A stretch of DNA of 64,000 nt from JABDPF01 sp037384065 (lineage in GTDB: Bacteria > Pseudomonadota > Gammaproteobacteria > Xanthomonadales > SZUA-36). The first letter of the stretch is position 1. The number at the start of each line of letters is the position of its first letter. The stretch lies in assembly GCA_037384065.1 (NCBI GenBank), contig JARROJ010000011.1, positions 36,485 to 100,484 of the forward strand, in the 5' to 3' direction. The translations under genes and the position numbers were made by a program. The notes beneath the pieces are model-generated. The model saw only the letters and a list, made by a program, of their open reading frames with translations, was not told the origin of the DNA and made no database searches. Shown piece after piece: positions 1 to 8,684 of this stretch.

Positions 1-309
1 CGAGTCGAACCAGTCGGGATAGCGGCCCGGATTGCACAGTTCGATGCCGACGCTGCGCGGGTTGTAGCCGCGCACGTGATGGGCGATACGGTTCAGCGGC
101 ACCCACTGGTGCACGCGGCCGTCGTGCTCGATGTAATAGTGCCCGGCGTTGCCGGTCCCGCTTTCGGGATAGTGGATTCGTTCGCCGTACGCGCGGGCCG
201 TGGCCAGGTCGGGTAACTCGGTGCAGTGAATCACCACGCCATCGATTGCCTCCAGCGATCGCGCTTCGAGGCGCGCGCAGTACGGCAGGGGATCAAAGCG
301 CTCAGCCAT
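1..309 (-). CDS. N-acetylmuramoyl-L-alanine amidase, PGRP/AmpD-type (C-terminus beyond window)
   Basis: The 103 residues visible are the N-terminal part of an Amidase_2 (PGRP-fold) zinc amidase, which cuts the bond between N-acetylmuramic acid and L-alanine of murein. The first zinc-ligand segment (VVIHCTE), the middle NAGHYYIEHDGRVHQ stretch and the later IAHHVRG...VGIELCN segment are all present. I translated this from the reverse strand starting at the ATG at 307-309. That ATG overlaps the end of the upstream lipoprotein gene by 8 bases, so the two are probably co-transcribed. No signal peptide is visible, which fits a cytoplasmic AmpD-like recycling enzyme, but the rest of the gene lies beyond position 1, so the subfamily is open. 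Confidence 0.85.
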   Translation of the reverse strand, partial: MAERFDPLPYCARLEARSLEAIDGVVIHCTELPDLATARAYGERIHYPESGTGNAGHYYIEHDGRVHQWVPLNRIAHHVRGYNPRSVGIELCNPGRYPDWFDS

Positions 310-538
310 CGTCGCGGGGGCAGGGGCCGGGCGAATCGCCGTGGCCGAGATGAACGAAACTGTCGGCGTTGGAGACGGCCAGCGTTTTGCCGTCGTGGCA
401 GACGAGTTGCTGGCCGTGACGCCGGTCTTCGACACGGTCGGAAGCGCAGGCGGCGAGCAGTCCGGCGAGCACCACGCCGACCGTGACGGCGCGGATCGAG
501 ACGAATGCCGGTCCGGGCGGGCCGGTCAGCGGCGCCAC
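302..538 (-). CDS. Small putative lipoprotein (78 aa)
   Basis: This is a 78-residue protein with a hydrophobic segment at about residues 17-30 ending in LLAAC, a good lipobox with Cys31 as the lipidated residue. The remaining 47 residues are polar and match no family I recognise. The start is GTG at 538-536, directly after the stop of the DUF2333 gene (TGA-GTG), and its end overlaps the amidase start. The tight packing suggests translation from one mRNA with both neighbours. Function is unknown; a role at the envelope is inferred only from the lipobox and from the adjacent amidase. Confidence 0.6.
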   Translation of the reverse strand: MAPLTGPPGPAFVSIRAVTVGVVLAGLLAACASDRVEDRRHGQQLVCHDGKTLAVSNADSFVHLGHGDSPGPCPRDDG

Positions 539-1540
539 TCAGCCCTCCTGCAGCAGCTTGCGCAGGTCGATGATCGCCGCGTTGGCGCGGGCGATGTAGT
601 TGGCCATGATCAGCGAATGGTTCGCGAACAGCCCGAACTGGCTGCCGTTCAGCACCATCGGCGCATTCAGCGGCTCCTGCGTCGCCTCCAGTTCACGCAC
701 GATCTGGCGGAAACTGACCACGGCGTTCTTCTTGCGCAGAACGTCTTCGAAATCGACTTCCATCGCGTGCAGGAAGTGCACCAGGGCCCATGCCGTGCCG
801 CGCGCCTCGTAGAACACGTCGTCGACCTGGGTCCAGGGTGTCTTGACCAGCATGACGCCGGGGCTTTCGGTCGATTGCCGCGCCTCGGTTTCACCGGACA
901 GATCGGTATTGAGCCGGGCCTGGCCGACGCTGGCGGACAGGCGCTGGGAGAGGGATCCGAGCCGTTTCTCGACAATCGCCAGCCAGTCGGTCAGATTGTC
1001 CGCCCGCGCATAGAATTGCGCGTCGGGGGCGTTGCGCGAGGAAAGCCGGATGACGTAACGCTCCAGCGCTTCCTGCCCCTTGCGGTAGCGTCCCTCGGTG
1101 TCGGGCGGAAACCAGCGCGCGTTATCGTAGTGAAACAGCGGGTCCGCCTCGGACAGGTCGGGGTCCTCGGTGGACTGCGTCTGGGAGCGGCTGAAATCGT
1201 TGCGCATCGTGCGCGCCAGGTCGCGCACCTGCACCAGGACGCCGTATTCCCAGTTGGGCACGTTATCGAGGAAAACCCAGGGCGGAAGGATGTCGTTCGA
1301 GAAGTATCCGCCGCGCTTGGACAGCAGCACGTCGACCGTTTCGATCAAAGTCGCCGTCGTCGTGTAGCCGGTCACGACCTGGTGGCCGTGCTCCTGCGCG
1401 TGCAGCGTGGCGCGCGCGACGGGGTTGAAGCGCGGCGGTTCGTGGTTGAGGAAAAACATCGCCACCAGGGTGGCGACCACCAGCAGGATCGGGATGCCGG
1501 CCCACAGCAGGCGGGCGCGGTCGGACATGTGCATGATCAT
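539..1540 (-). CDS. DUF2333 family membrane-anchored protein
   Basis: A 333-residue protein with one N-terminal transmembrane segment (about residues 10-30) followed by a long soluble, probably periplasmic domain. The sequence matches the DUF2333 family, a gammaproteobacterial family of unknown function, as judged from the conserved middle part (GYFSNDILPPWVFLDN, NWEYGVLVQVRDLARTMRND) and the C-terminal helix containing NHSLIMANYIARANAAIIDL. Three in-frame ATGs lie close together (1540, 1534, 1528) and none has a clear ribosome site, so the exact start is uncertain. It lies between the anti-sigma-like gene upstream and the lipoprotein downstream on the same strand. Confidence 0.8.
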   Translation of the reverse strand: MIMHMSDRARLLWAGIPILLVVATLVAMFFLNHEPPRFNPVARATLHAQEHGHQVVTGYTTTATLIETVDVLLSKRGGYFSNDILPPWVFLDNVPNWEYGVLVQVRDLARTMRNDFSRSQTQSTEDPDLSEADPLFHYDNARWFPPDTEGRYRKGQEALERYVIRLSSRNAPDAQFYARADNLTDWLAIVEKRLGSLSQRLSASVGQARLNTDLSGETEARQSTESPGVMLVKTPWTQVDDVFYEARGTAWALVHFLHAMEVDFEDVLRKKNAVVSFRQIVRELEATQEPLNAPMVLNGSQFGLFANHSLIMANYIARANAAIIDLRKLLQEG

Positions 1541-1588
1541 TCGCCAAACATACCAGAAGCGGCGCCGCGCCGCCTGTGCCGAAAGTGC

Positions 1589-2281
1589 TCAGGATCCGCC
1601 CGCCAGCGGTCGCAGCGCGTCGTGTACGAAGGCGTAGTAGGCGTCGACCTCCGGGCCGATGACGGCCGCCGAACCCGACGGCAAATCGATCAGCATCGCC
1701 TCGAGGCCGTCGAAGGCCAGCTTGCCGTGGTCGGTCACCGGGGTGTTCGGCATGTAAATGACGGTCAGGGGGCCGGTCTCGGTGTTCAGCACCATGTGGA
1801 CGCCCCGGCCATCCGGCGTCGGGCAGACCTTGATCACGCCGATGATGCGCGCCAGCCCGGGCGCGGCGGTCAGCCCGAACCCGGCCAGCATCGCCTGCGC
1901 ATCCTCCGGTTCGGCCGTGCCGAGCCGCTCGAGCAGGCCGGGCCCGTCGTGGCGGTAGTGTGCGACCACGTAGTCCTCGACGCTGTCCCAGCTCGGCCGC
2001 AACGTCCACGCGAGGCCCGCCGCGCCGGCGGCGAGCAGCAGGCTGGCGGCCAGCGCGGCCGGCCAATGCCACCGGGTCCGGCGTGGCCGTAGCGCCGCGA
2101 GTTCGTCGACGAGCCCGTCCGGCACCGGCACTTCGACCGCGTCCCGCAGCACGGCCTCGAAGCGGTCCGCGGCGGCCGCGGCGGCCTCGAATTCGGGTCC
2201 TGCATGCCGCGCCGCGCGGAGCTCCGCGTCCTGGCTGGCCGGTTCCGCGCCGAGGCGGCGCCTGAACTCAGTAAGATCCAT
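1589..2281 (-). CDS. DUF3379-like anti-sigma-factor-type membrane protein
   Basis: A 230-residue protein. The N-terminus (MDLTEFRRRLGAEPASQDAEL) resembles DUF3379 proteins, which sit next to ECF sigma factors. A single transmembrane helix lies at about residues 73-93, followed by a periplasmic domain containing PLTVIYMPNTPV and a KLAFDGLEAML stretch. The ATG at 2281 overlaps the upstream sigma-factor gene by 14 bases, so the two are translationally coupled and the protein is probably its membrane-bound antagonist. Unlike classic zinc anti-sigma domains, the cytoplasmic part has no cysteine; any inhibition would have to be zinc-independent. Confidence 0.75.
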   Translation of the reverse strand: MDLTEFRRRLGAEPASQDAELRAARHAGPEFEAAAAAADRFEAVLRDAVEVPVPDGLVDELAALRPRRTRWHWPAALAASLLLAAGAAGLAWTLRPSWDSVEDYVVAHYRHDGPGLLERLGTAEPEDAQAMLAGFGLTAAPGLARIIGVIKVCPTPDGRGVHMVLNTETGPLTVIYMPNTPVTDHGKLAFDGLEAMLIDLPSGSAAVIGPEVDAYYAFVHDALRPLAGGS

Positions 2282-2798
2282 CGATGTTCCCCGTAATCCC
2301 GTCCCGTTGCAGCTTTGCCTTGAGTTTCTCGCGCGCCCGGAACAACCGTGTCATGACGGCGCTCTGGCCGATCTGGAGCGCCCCTGCGATTTCCGCGCAA
2401 CTCAGGCCGACCACGACCTGCAGCAACAACGGTTCGCGGTAGCGCGGCGGCAATTGCGCGATCGCCTGGCGCAGCAGTTCGCGTTCGGTGCGCCGGTCCG
2501 GTTCGGGCTCCCGGGTCTCCGTCACGGTGACCGCGTCGATATCCACCAGCGGCGGCACCTTGCGTTCGAAGGTGCGGGCGTATTCGCGGCGCAGGATGGT
2601 GATCAGCCAGCTGCGCGCCGCGTCGTCGTCGCGCAGCGCCTCCAACGCCTTCCACGCGCGCAGAAACGTCTCCTGCACCAGGTCGCGGGCCAGGGCCTCG
2701 TGGCCACACAGCCACACGGCGAACCGATACAGGTCGGCGCCGTGCGCCCGCGCCAGGCGGTCGAAACGCGCTGCGCGTGCGTTGCGCTCTCTACCCAT
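2268..2798 (-). CDS. ECF-type RNA polymerase sigma factor
   Basis: A 176-residue sigma-70 family protein of the extracytoplasmic-function type. Region 2 is seen as RFAVWLCGHEALARDLVQETFLRAWKAL and region 4 as LPPRYREPLLLQVVVGLSCAEIAGAL followed by a DNA-recognition helix. The frame is open far upstream, but I chose the ATG at 2798 because family members begin a few residues before region 2 and the upstream translation has no family character. The overlapping downstream DUF3379-like gene is the probable anti-sigma factor. The regulon is not evident; I see no obvious copy of a shared promoter motif in this window. Confidence 0.85.
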   Translation of the reverse strand: MGRERNARAARFDRLARAHGADLYRFAVWLCGHEALARDLVQETFLRAWKALEALRDDDAARSWLITILRREYARTFERKVPPLVDIDAVTVTETREPEPDRRTERELLRQAIAQLPPRYREPLLLQVVVGLSCAEIAGALQIGQSAVMTRLFRAREKLKAKLQRDGITGNIDGSY

Positions 2799-3086
2799 GA
2801 CCGGTTTTCGTCGCTGAAACTTGCAAAAATGTTGGCCTCGCTGTGGTGCCGGACGCGGGCGCCGGCACGCCCCGGTTCGACGGGGCAACGGCACCGGCGC
2901 ACGATAGCCTGCCCCGCGTGAGCGCTGCAAGCGACGCGCCGCGGTCGATGGCCGGGCCGCGTGACTTATGGCACTTAATCGGCCGGTCAGCAGGACGCAC
3001 TCTTTCGCTTGATACGGCGTTGCCAAAAGCTTACGCTTTGCGGTTCGCAAACGAGCTGCCGGGTCCCGCAGCCAGGACAAAACGAA

Positions 3087-3740
3087 ATGAATTTCGAACA
3101 AGCCCGATTCAACATGGTGGAACAGCAGATTCGCCCCTGGGAGGTCCTCGACGGCCGGGTGCTGGAACTGCTGGAAACGATTCAGCGCGAGGATTTCGTC
3201 CCGGTCCGCTATCGCAAGCTGGCGTTCGCCGACATCGACATTCCGCTGGATTGCGGCCAGGTCATGATGCGGCCGAAGATCGAGGCGCGGTTGCTGCAGG
3301 CGCTGGATATCCAGCCGGACGAGACCGTGCTCGAGATCGGCACCGGAAGCGGCTTCGTCACGGCCTGCCTGGCCGCCATGGCGAAGCACGTCGTCAGTGT
3401 CGAAATCCACGAGGAACTGCACCGCGAGGCCGCCACGAAACTCTCCGACCAGGGCGTTTCCAACGTCGAATTGTTCACCGGCGACGTGATGAGCGGTTGG
3501 CAGCCGGAGCAGGCGCACGATGTCGTCGTGGTCACCGGCTCGGTCTTCGAGGTCCCGGAAGCCTTCCTCGGCTGGGTCAATCCGGGTGGCCGCATGTTCG
3601 TGGTTCGCGGCCGTTCACCGGCGATGGAGGCGCTCCTGATGACGCGGCTCAGCGTCAGCGAGTGGACCGTCGAAAGCCTGTTCGAGACCGACCTGCCCGC
3701 GCTGGAAGGCGCGGCGCCGGCGCAGAAATTCACCTTTTAA
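3087..3740 (+). CDS. Protein-L-isoaspartate O-methyltransferase-like protein
   Basis: A 217-residue class I SAM-dependent methyltransferase of the PCMT family. The SAM-binding motif I is VLEIGTGSGFVTA, preceded by a region typical of PIMTs (NMVEQQIRPW, MMRPKIEARLLQAL). The start at 3087 follows an AGGACA ribosome-site-like stretch and begins with MNFEQARFNMVEQQIR, as in related proteins; the longer upstream reading lacks support. It lies 58 bases before tolC on the same strand, an arrangement I recall from other gammaproteobacteria. Enzymes of this subgroup differ from classical Pcm, so true isoaspartate-repair activity is likely but not certain. Confidence 0.85.
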   Translation: MNFEQARFNMVEQQIRPWEVLDGRVLELLETIQREDFVPVRYRKLAFADIDIPLDCGQVMMRPKIEARLLQALDIQPDETVLEIGTGSGFVTACLAAMAKHVVSVEIHEELHREAATKLSDQGVSNVELFTGDVMSGWQPEQAHDVVVVTGSVFEVPEAFLGWVNPGGRMFVVRGRSPAMEALLMTRLSVSEWTVESLFETDLPALEGAAPAQKFTF

Positions 3741-3798
3741 TCAGGCGATCCCGCCACGGCGAGGAACGCATGGCGGAATTACAGACTGGAGTCACCGC

Positions 3799-5154
3799 AT
3801 GAAGATCAAATCCACCGTGTTTGGCCTGGCCCTCGCCGGGCTCGCGCTGTCCCCGGCGGCGCAGGCCGTCGATCTGGTTGGCGTTTACGGCATGGCGCTG
3901 GATAACGACCCGCGCCTGCAGGCGGCCGAGTTCCGTCGCCAGGCGGCCGGCGAATCCAAGTCCATCGCGCGCGCCAACCTGTTGCCGCAGATCGGCGCCG
4001 GCGCGCAGTGGAACCGCGGCGAGTCGAGTTCCGAATTCCAGAGTTTCGACCTGGGCACGAACAAGCTGGACACCGTCAATTACGACGTTTCCCTGCGCCA
4101 GAGCCTGTACCGCCAGGCCAATTACGAGTCGCTCGACATCGCGCGGGGCCAGATTTCCCAGGCCGAGGCCCTGTACGAACTGGCCTTCCAGGACTTCCTC
4201 CTGCGGGTTTCCGAGCGCTACTTCACGGTGCTCACGCTGCTGGACGGCGTGACCTTCGCCGAGGCCGAGGAAAAGGCCTTCCAGCGCCAGTACGAGCAGG
4301 CCGAACAGCGCTTCGAGGTCGGTCTGACCGCGGTGACCGACGTGCATGAAGCCCGCGCGACGTACGACAACGCGCGCGCCCGGGCGATCGTTGCGCGGAA
4401 CAACCTGGAAGACGCCAAGGAAGCGTTGCGGGAAGTGACCGGCACGCTGTTCGAGGAATACGACGCCCTGCAGGAGCAGTTGCCCCTCGTCGACCCCGAT
4501 CCGGCCAACGCCCAGGAGTGGGTGCAGATGGCGTTACAGAGCAACCCCAACGTGCTGGCGGCCCGCGCCGCCGTCGACATCGCTGATTCCCAGGCCCGCC
4601 TGGCCCGTTCCGGCCATTTTCCGACCCTCGACCTGGTCGGCAGCGTCGGCCGCTTCGAAAACAACAATTCACGTTACACGGTGCCGGGGGAAGACGGCAT
4701 CCAGATCTTCGAAGGCAAGCTGACGTCCGACGACTGGCGGGTCTCGCTGGTGTTCGACGTGCCCCTGTATGAGGGCGGCCGGGTCAGCGCGCAGACGCGG
4801 CAGGCCCGCTACCTGCTCGACGCCACCGGCAGTGATCTGGAAGAGGTCCAGCGCGGTGCGGTGCGCCAGACGGAAACCGCCTATCGCGCGGTGCTGGCCG
4901 GCATTCAGGAGGTCGAGGCGTTCCGCCAGGCCATGATCTCGGCGGAAAGCGCGCTGGAAGCGACCCAGGCCGGTTTCGAGGTGGGCACGCGAACCATCGT
5001 CGACGTGCTGATCGCCGAGCAGCGCAAGTACCAGGCGCAGCGCGACAACTCGATCGCCCGCCATGCGTACATCCTGCGCCACCTGCAGCTGAAGGCGGTG
5101 GCCGGCCTGTTGCAGCCGGAAGACCTGCAGGTCGTCAATCAGCTGCTGCAGTAA
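3799..5154 (+). CDS. tolC: TolC-family outer-membrane channel protein
   Basis: A 451-residue outer-membrane efflux protein with a signal peptide (about residues 1-23, ending AAQA). The two repeated OEP halves are visible as long amphipathic helices, with the typical starts LVGVYGMALDNDPRLQAA and EWVQMALQSNPNVLAARAAV, and the C-terminal feature GFEVGTRTIVDVLIAEQ. It would trimerise to form the exit duct for RND, ABC or type I systems. It is distinct from the CusC-type TolC homologue at 57.4-58.7 kb. No cognate pump lies beside it, as is usual for a general-purpose TolC. Its last 20 bases overlap the convergent waaA gene. Confidence 0.93.
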   Translation: MKIKSTVFGLALAGLALSPAAQAVDLVGVYGMALDNDPRLQAAEFRRQAAGESKSIARANLLPQIGAGAQWNRGESSSEFQSFDLGTNKLDTVNYDVSLRQSLYRQANYESLDIARGQISQAEALYELAFQDFLLRVSERYFTVLTLLDGVTFAEAEEKAFQRQYEQAEQRFEVGLTAVTDVHEARATYDNARARAIVARNNLEDAKEALREVTGTLFEEYDALQEQLPLVDPDPANAQEWVQMALQSNPNVLAARAAVDIADSQARLARSGHFPTLDLVGSVGRFENNNSRYTVPGEDGIQIFEGKLTSDDWRVSLVFDVPLYEGGRVSAQTRQARYLLDATGSDLEEVQRGAVRQTETAYRAVLAGIQEVEAFRQAMISAESALEATQAGFEVGTRTIVDVLIAEQRKYQAQRDNSIARHAYILRHLQLKAVAGLLQPEDLQVVNQLLQ

Positions 5155-6409
5155 GCAGCCGTTCGATTTCGTCCAGGGTGCGCGCCAGCGCGCCCTGGCC
5201 ACTGGCCACCAGTCGACGCGCCGCGGACCCCATGCGGTCGCGTTCGTCCGCGTCGGCGAACAATGCGACGACGGCCGCCTGGAGCGCGGCGCCGTCGGCC
5301 ACCTGCCGCGCCGCGCCCGCTTCGATCAACTGCGCCGTGATGTCGCTGAAATTGAACGTGTGCGGACCGACCAGGACCGGCCGGCCGAGCGCCGCCGGTT
5401 CCAGCACGTTGTGTCCGCCCACCGGTTCCAGACTGCCGCCGACGAAGGCGACGTCGCCGACCGCGTAGTAGCGCAACAATTCACCCATCGCGTCGACCAG
5501 GAAACACTGGACGTCGGCCGGGCAGGCCGCGCCGCTGCTGCGCAGGGCGACGTTCAGACCGGCGTTGCGCGCGCTCTGGGCGGCGCGCGCAAAGCGTTCC
5601 GGGTGGCGCGGCACCAGCACCAGAAGGGCGTCGGGAAAAGACGTCAGCACGCCCCGGAACGCGTCGAGCAGTGCGGCTTCCTCGCGTTCGTGCGTGCTGC
5701 CGGCGACCAGCACCGGCCGCTGCGCGCCCCAGGCCACGCGAATCGCTTCCGCTTCCTCGACCAGCCCGGGTGGCAGGTTCACGTCGAACTTCAGGTTTCC
5801 GGTCACGGTCAGTCGCTCGTCCGCGGCGCCGAGAGCGCGCAGACGCGCGGCGTCGCCCGCGCTCTGCGCCACGATGCGCGCCGTATTGCCGAGCGCCTCG
5901 GCGGTCAGCCCCTGCAGGCGCCGGTAGCGGCCGAAGGAGCGCTGCGAAATCCGCGCATTGGCGATCAGGATCGGTATTCCGCGCGCGGCCGCCTCGGCGT
6001 ACAGGTTCGGCCAGATCTCGGTTTCCATGACCACCAGCAACCGCGGGCGAACGCGGTCGAGAAATCGTCGCACGGCGCCGGGCAGGTCGAGCGGGGCGTA
6101 CACGTGAAAGGCCGCGTCGCCGAACCCGGCGCGGACCCGCTCCGAACCGGTCGGCGTGAAGGTGGTGACGGTCAGCGGTTCATTCGGGTACTGCCGGGCC
6201 AGCGCGCCGATCAGGGCGCTGGCGGCGTTGACTTCACCCACCGAAGCGGCGTGGACCGCGATGCCACCGGTCCGTCGCGGGGCGGCAAAGCGGCCGAAAC
6301 GCTCGCCCCAGCGCGCGCGGTAGCCCGGATTGCGCAGGCTGCGCAGCAGCAGGAACAGCAGCACCAGAGGCAGTACGAGGTACAACAGAACGGTGTAGAA
6401 CCGGCGCAT
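5135..6409 (-). CDS. waaA: 3-deoxy-D-manno-octulosonic acid (Kdo) transferase
   Basis: A 424-residue GT30 glycosyltransferase that adds Kdo from CMP-Kdo to lipid IVA at the inner membrane, the first step of LPS core assembly. An N-terminal membrane anchor (residues 4-24) is followed by the acceptor domain with IAVHAASVGEVNAA, which contains the conserved glutamate, then VVMETEIWPNL and the CMP-Kdo domain with VAGSTHEREE and GGSLEPVGGHNVLEPAALG. All segments of the family are intact and the length is normal (E. coli 425). It diverges from the lpxL-like gene, and together they form a lipid A locus. Confidence 0.95.
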   Translation of the reverse strand: MRRFYTVLLYLVLPLVLLFLLLRSLRNPGYRARWGERFGRFAAPRRTGGIAVHAASVGEVNAASALIGALARQYPNEPLTVTTFTPTGSERVRAGFGDAAFHVYAPLDLPGAVRRFLDRVRPRLLVVMETEIWPNLYAEAAARGIPILIANARISQRSFGRYRRLQGLTAEALGNTARIVAQSAGDAARLRALGAADERLTVTGNLKFDVNLPPGLVEEAEAIRVAWGAQRPVLVAGSTHEREEAALLDAFRGVLTSFPDALLVLVPRHPERFARAAQSARNAGLNVALRSSGAACPADVQCFLVDAMGELLRYYAVGDVAFVGGSLEPVGGHNVLEPAALGRPVLVGPHTFNFSDITAQLIEAGAARQVADGAALQAAVVALFADADERDRMGSAARRLVASGQGALARTLDEIERLLTAAAD

Positions 6410-6438
6410 TGAACGGAATTTAGCTCATCGGCGACAAT

Positions 6439-7365
6439 ATGGCCATGTCGAATCGCAGCCAGGCGCGACCCTCCCTTGCCCCGCAACACTGGCCCGGCTG
6501 GCTGGCCGTCGGGCTGATGTGGTTGACCGGCAAGTTGCCGTGGCGCGTGGGCTTCGGCCTGGCCGTGCCGCTCGGCGGTTTGCTGCTGCGGCTTGCCGGA
6601 CGTCGCCGGCGCATCGCCGAGCGCAACCTGGAGCGCTGTTTTCCGGATTGGGAGCCCGAGCGCCGTGAACGGCTGCTGGCCGCGCATTTTCGCTCGCTCG
6701 CGCGCATGCTGTTCGAAACCTGCTGGTCGTGGTCGGCCGCCGAGGCGCGGGTCCGCCGCGTGGCGCGGGTCGAGGGCGCCGAGCATCTCGACACGGCGCG
6801 CGCCGGCGGCAAGGGCACCATGCTGATCACCGCCCACGTGACCTGCCTGGAGATGGGCGGGCGGATCAACTGTCTCGCGGCACCGGAAACCCACCCGGTC
6901 TACCGTCCGCTGCGCAGCCCGGTCCTGGAGTGGTACCAGAACCGGAGCCGCGAATCCTATGCGGCTGCCGCGATCCGCAACCGGGACACGCGCGGCATTC
7001 TGCGCGCCTTGCGCCGCAACGAAGCGATCTGGTACGCGCCCGACCAGGATTTCGGCGCCGACCGCAGCGTATTCGCGCCGTTTTTCGGCATCGAAACGGC
7101 GACCCTGGAGGCGACGGTGCGCCTGGTTCAGCTCAGCGGCTGCGCGGTGGTGCCGATGTACCCGGTCTTCGACGCGCCAAGCGGAACCTGGACGGTGCGC
7201 TTCGATGCGCCGCTGGACGGCTTTCCGAGCGGGGACGTGCGGGCCGACCTGGCGCGGATCAACCGGATCTTCGAAGAGAAGATCCGCGGCGCGCCGGAGC
7301 AGTACTGGTGGATTCACCGCCGGTTCAAGACCCGGCCCGACGGCGAGCCGCCCTTTTACGACTGA
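6439..7365 (+). CDS. Lipid A biosynthesis lauroyl/palmitoleoyl-type acyltransferase (LpxL family)
   Basis: A 308-residue membrane-bound lysophospholipid acyltransferase of the LpxL/HtrB family, which transfers late (secondary) acyl chains onto Kdo2-lipid IVA. The catalytic HX4E motif is His133-Glu138 within TAHVTCLEMGG, followed by typical YRPLRSPVLEWYQNRSRE and PDQDFG segments. One N-terminal transmembrane helix (about 20-50) is visible. Two close ATGs (6439, 6445) are possible starts. The divergent neighbour waaA makes the Kdo acceptor. The sequence alone does not say whether it behaves as LpxL, LpxM or LpxP. Confidence 0.88.
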   Translation: MAMSNRSQARPSLAPQHWPGWLAVGLMWLTGKLPWRVGFGLAVPLGGLLLRLAGRRRRIAERNLERCFPDWEPERRERLLAAHFRSLARMLFETCWSWSAAEARVRRVARVEGAEHLDTARAGGKGTMLITAHVTCLEMGGRINCLAAPETHPVYRPLRSPVLEWYQNRSRESYAAAAIRNRDTRGILRALRRNEAIWYAPDQDFGADRSVFAPFFGIETATLEATVRLVQLSGCAVVPMYPVFDAPSGTWTVRFDAPLDGFPSGDVRADLARINRIFEEKIRGAPEQYWWIHRRFKTRPDGEPPFYD

Positions 7366-7403
7366 GCCGCTGAAAACCGCCGCAGCAAAAGGAACACAAC
7401 GCG

Positions 7404-7481
7404 ATGAAAAACGTAATCCGCATCTTTTTCCTGCTGACCATCGCCGTGATTACCGCGGCGATCCTGCGGTCGATGATCTGA
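7404..7481 (+). CDS. Possible 25-residue single-pass membrane peptide
   Basis: A very short frame, MKNVIRIFFLLTIAVITA followed by AILRSMI, lies 38 bases after the lpxL-like gene. It begins with ATG 12 bases after an AAAGGA sequence (7387-7392) and would give a single hydrophobic helix with a basic N-terminus. It does not coincide with any larger gene. Small one-helix proteins are common in envelope operons, but nothing here proves translation; it could also be an unused stretch of the leader for the glycosyltransferase gene at 7572. Confidence 0.4.
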   Translation: MKNVIRIFFLLTIAVITAAILRSMI

Positions 7482-7571
7482 GCGGCAACGGCCGGCCGAG
7501 CCTGTAGAATAATCGTTCGCCAGCCGGAGCCCGCCCGTGACCCACCGCCCACCCGCCAGGACCCTTCGACG

Positions 7572-8684
7572 ATGCACGTAGTGCAGGCCCTCGTCGCGCT
7601 CAACGTCGGCGGCTCCGAGCTGGTGGCCACCGAACTGAGTGAGTACCTGACCGGCCGGGGACACCGGGTCACGGTGATCGCGGCCGACGGACCGATCGGC
7701 GACCGGGTTCGCGCCTGCGGCGCCGAACACCTGGACTGGCCGATCGGCCGCAAACGTCTGGCGACGCTGCGCTACATCCGGCGCCTGGCCGAGTGGTTCG
7801 CAACCGAGCGGCCGGACATCGTCCACGTCCATTCGCGCCTGCCGGCGTGGATCTGCTGGCGCGCGCTGCAGCGCGTGGATGCGGCGCAGCGGCCGGCGTT
7901 CCTGACCACGATGCACGGCCACTACTCGGTCAGCGCCTACAGCTCCATCATGGCGCGCGGCCGGCGTACGATCGCGGTGTCGGAGCACATCCGCCGTTAC
8001 ACGCTGCGCAACTACCCGGCCGCGCAGCCGGAGGACATCGTGACGATTCACGGCGGCGCCGACCGGACGCAGTTTCCCTTTGGCCATACCCCGCCGCCCG
8101 GATGGCGGGAAGGCGTCGAGACGGCGTTTCCCGAACTCGCCGGCCGTCGCTGGCTGATGTTGCCCGGGCGGGTGACGCGCTGGAAAGGTCACGTCGACTT
8201 TCTGCACCTGATCGACGCCCTGCAGAACGATTACCCGGACATCCACGGCCTGATCGTCGGTGGCTGCCGGGCCGGATCGCGCTACCAGGCCGAACTCGAG
8301 ACGCTGGCTGCGCGAATGGGGATCGCCGACCGCCTGACGTTCACCGGGGACCGTCTCGACATCCGCGACTGGATGGCCGCGTCGGAGCTGGTGTTCAACC
8401 TGTCCAACGACCCGCCCGAGGCGTTCGGGCGCACCGTGCTCGAGACGCTCTGCCTGGGCCGGCCGATGATTGCCTGGAACCATGGCGGCGCGGCTGAAAT
8501 CCTGGCCGAGATGTTTCCGGCGGGCGCCGTGGAGCCGCTCGATTACGCGGGTCTCGAAGCACGCACCCGGGCCTTTCTGGACGCCCCGCCCCGGGTGCCG
8601 GAGAGCACGGCGTTCAGCCTGGAGGCGTCGATGCGCAAACACCTGGCCGTCTACCGCGACCTGATCGGGAGTCGAGAGTCATGA
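7572..8684 (+). CDS. Glycosyltransferase family 4 (LPS core/O-antigen type)
   Basis: A 370-residue GT-B glycosyltransferase. The N-terminal domain has the acceptor-side loop ALNVGGSELVATELSEYLTG, and the C-terminal GT1/GT4 donor domain has PGRVTRWKGHVDFL and the E-x7-E signature in PPEAFGRTVLETLCLG, which binds the nucleotide sugar. It shares the sequence ATGA with the following O-antigen-ligase-like gene (overlap 8681-8684), so both are made from one transcript and likely work in the same LPS pathway. Donor sugar and linkage cannot be predicted. Confidence 0.88.
   Translation: MHVVQALVALNVGGSELVATELSEYLTGRGHRVTVIAADGPIGDRVRACGAEHLDWPIGRKRLATLRYIRRLAEWFATERPDIVHVHSRLPAWICWRALQRVDAAQRPAFLTTMHGHYSVSAYSSIMARGRRTIAVSEHIRRYTLRNYPAAQPEDIVTIHGGADRTQFPFGHTPPPGWREGVETAFPELAGRRWLMLPGRVTRWKGHVDFLHLIDALQNDYPDIHGLIVGGCRAGSRYQAELETLAARMGIADRLTFTGDRLDIRDWMAASELVFNLSNDPPEAFGRTVLETLCLGRPMIAWNHGGAAEILAEMFPAGAVEPLDYAGLEARTRAFLDAPPRVPESTAFSLEASMRKHLAVYRDLIGSRES

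Noticed and set aside
341..2092. Long plus-strand open frame (583 codons) across the DUF2333 and anti-sigma genes
   Set aside because: It is antisense to genes with clear families and domains; its translation is Arg/Gln/His-rich low-complexity sequence typical of shadow frames in GC-rich DNA.
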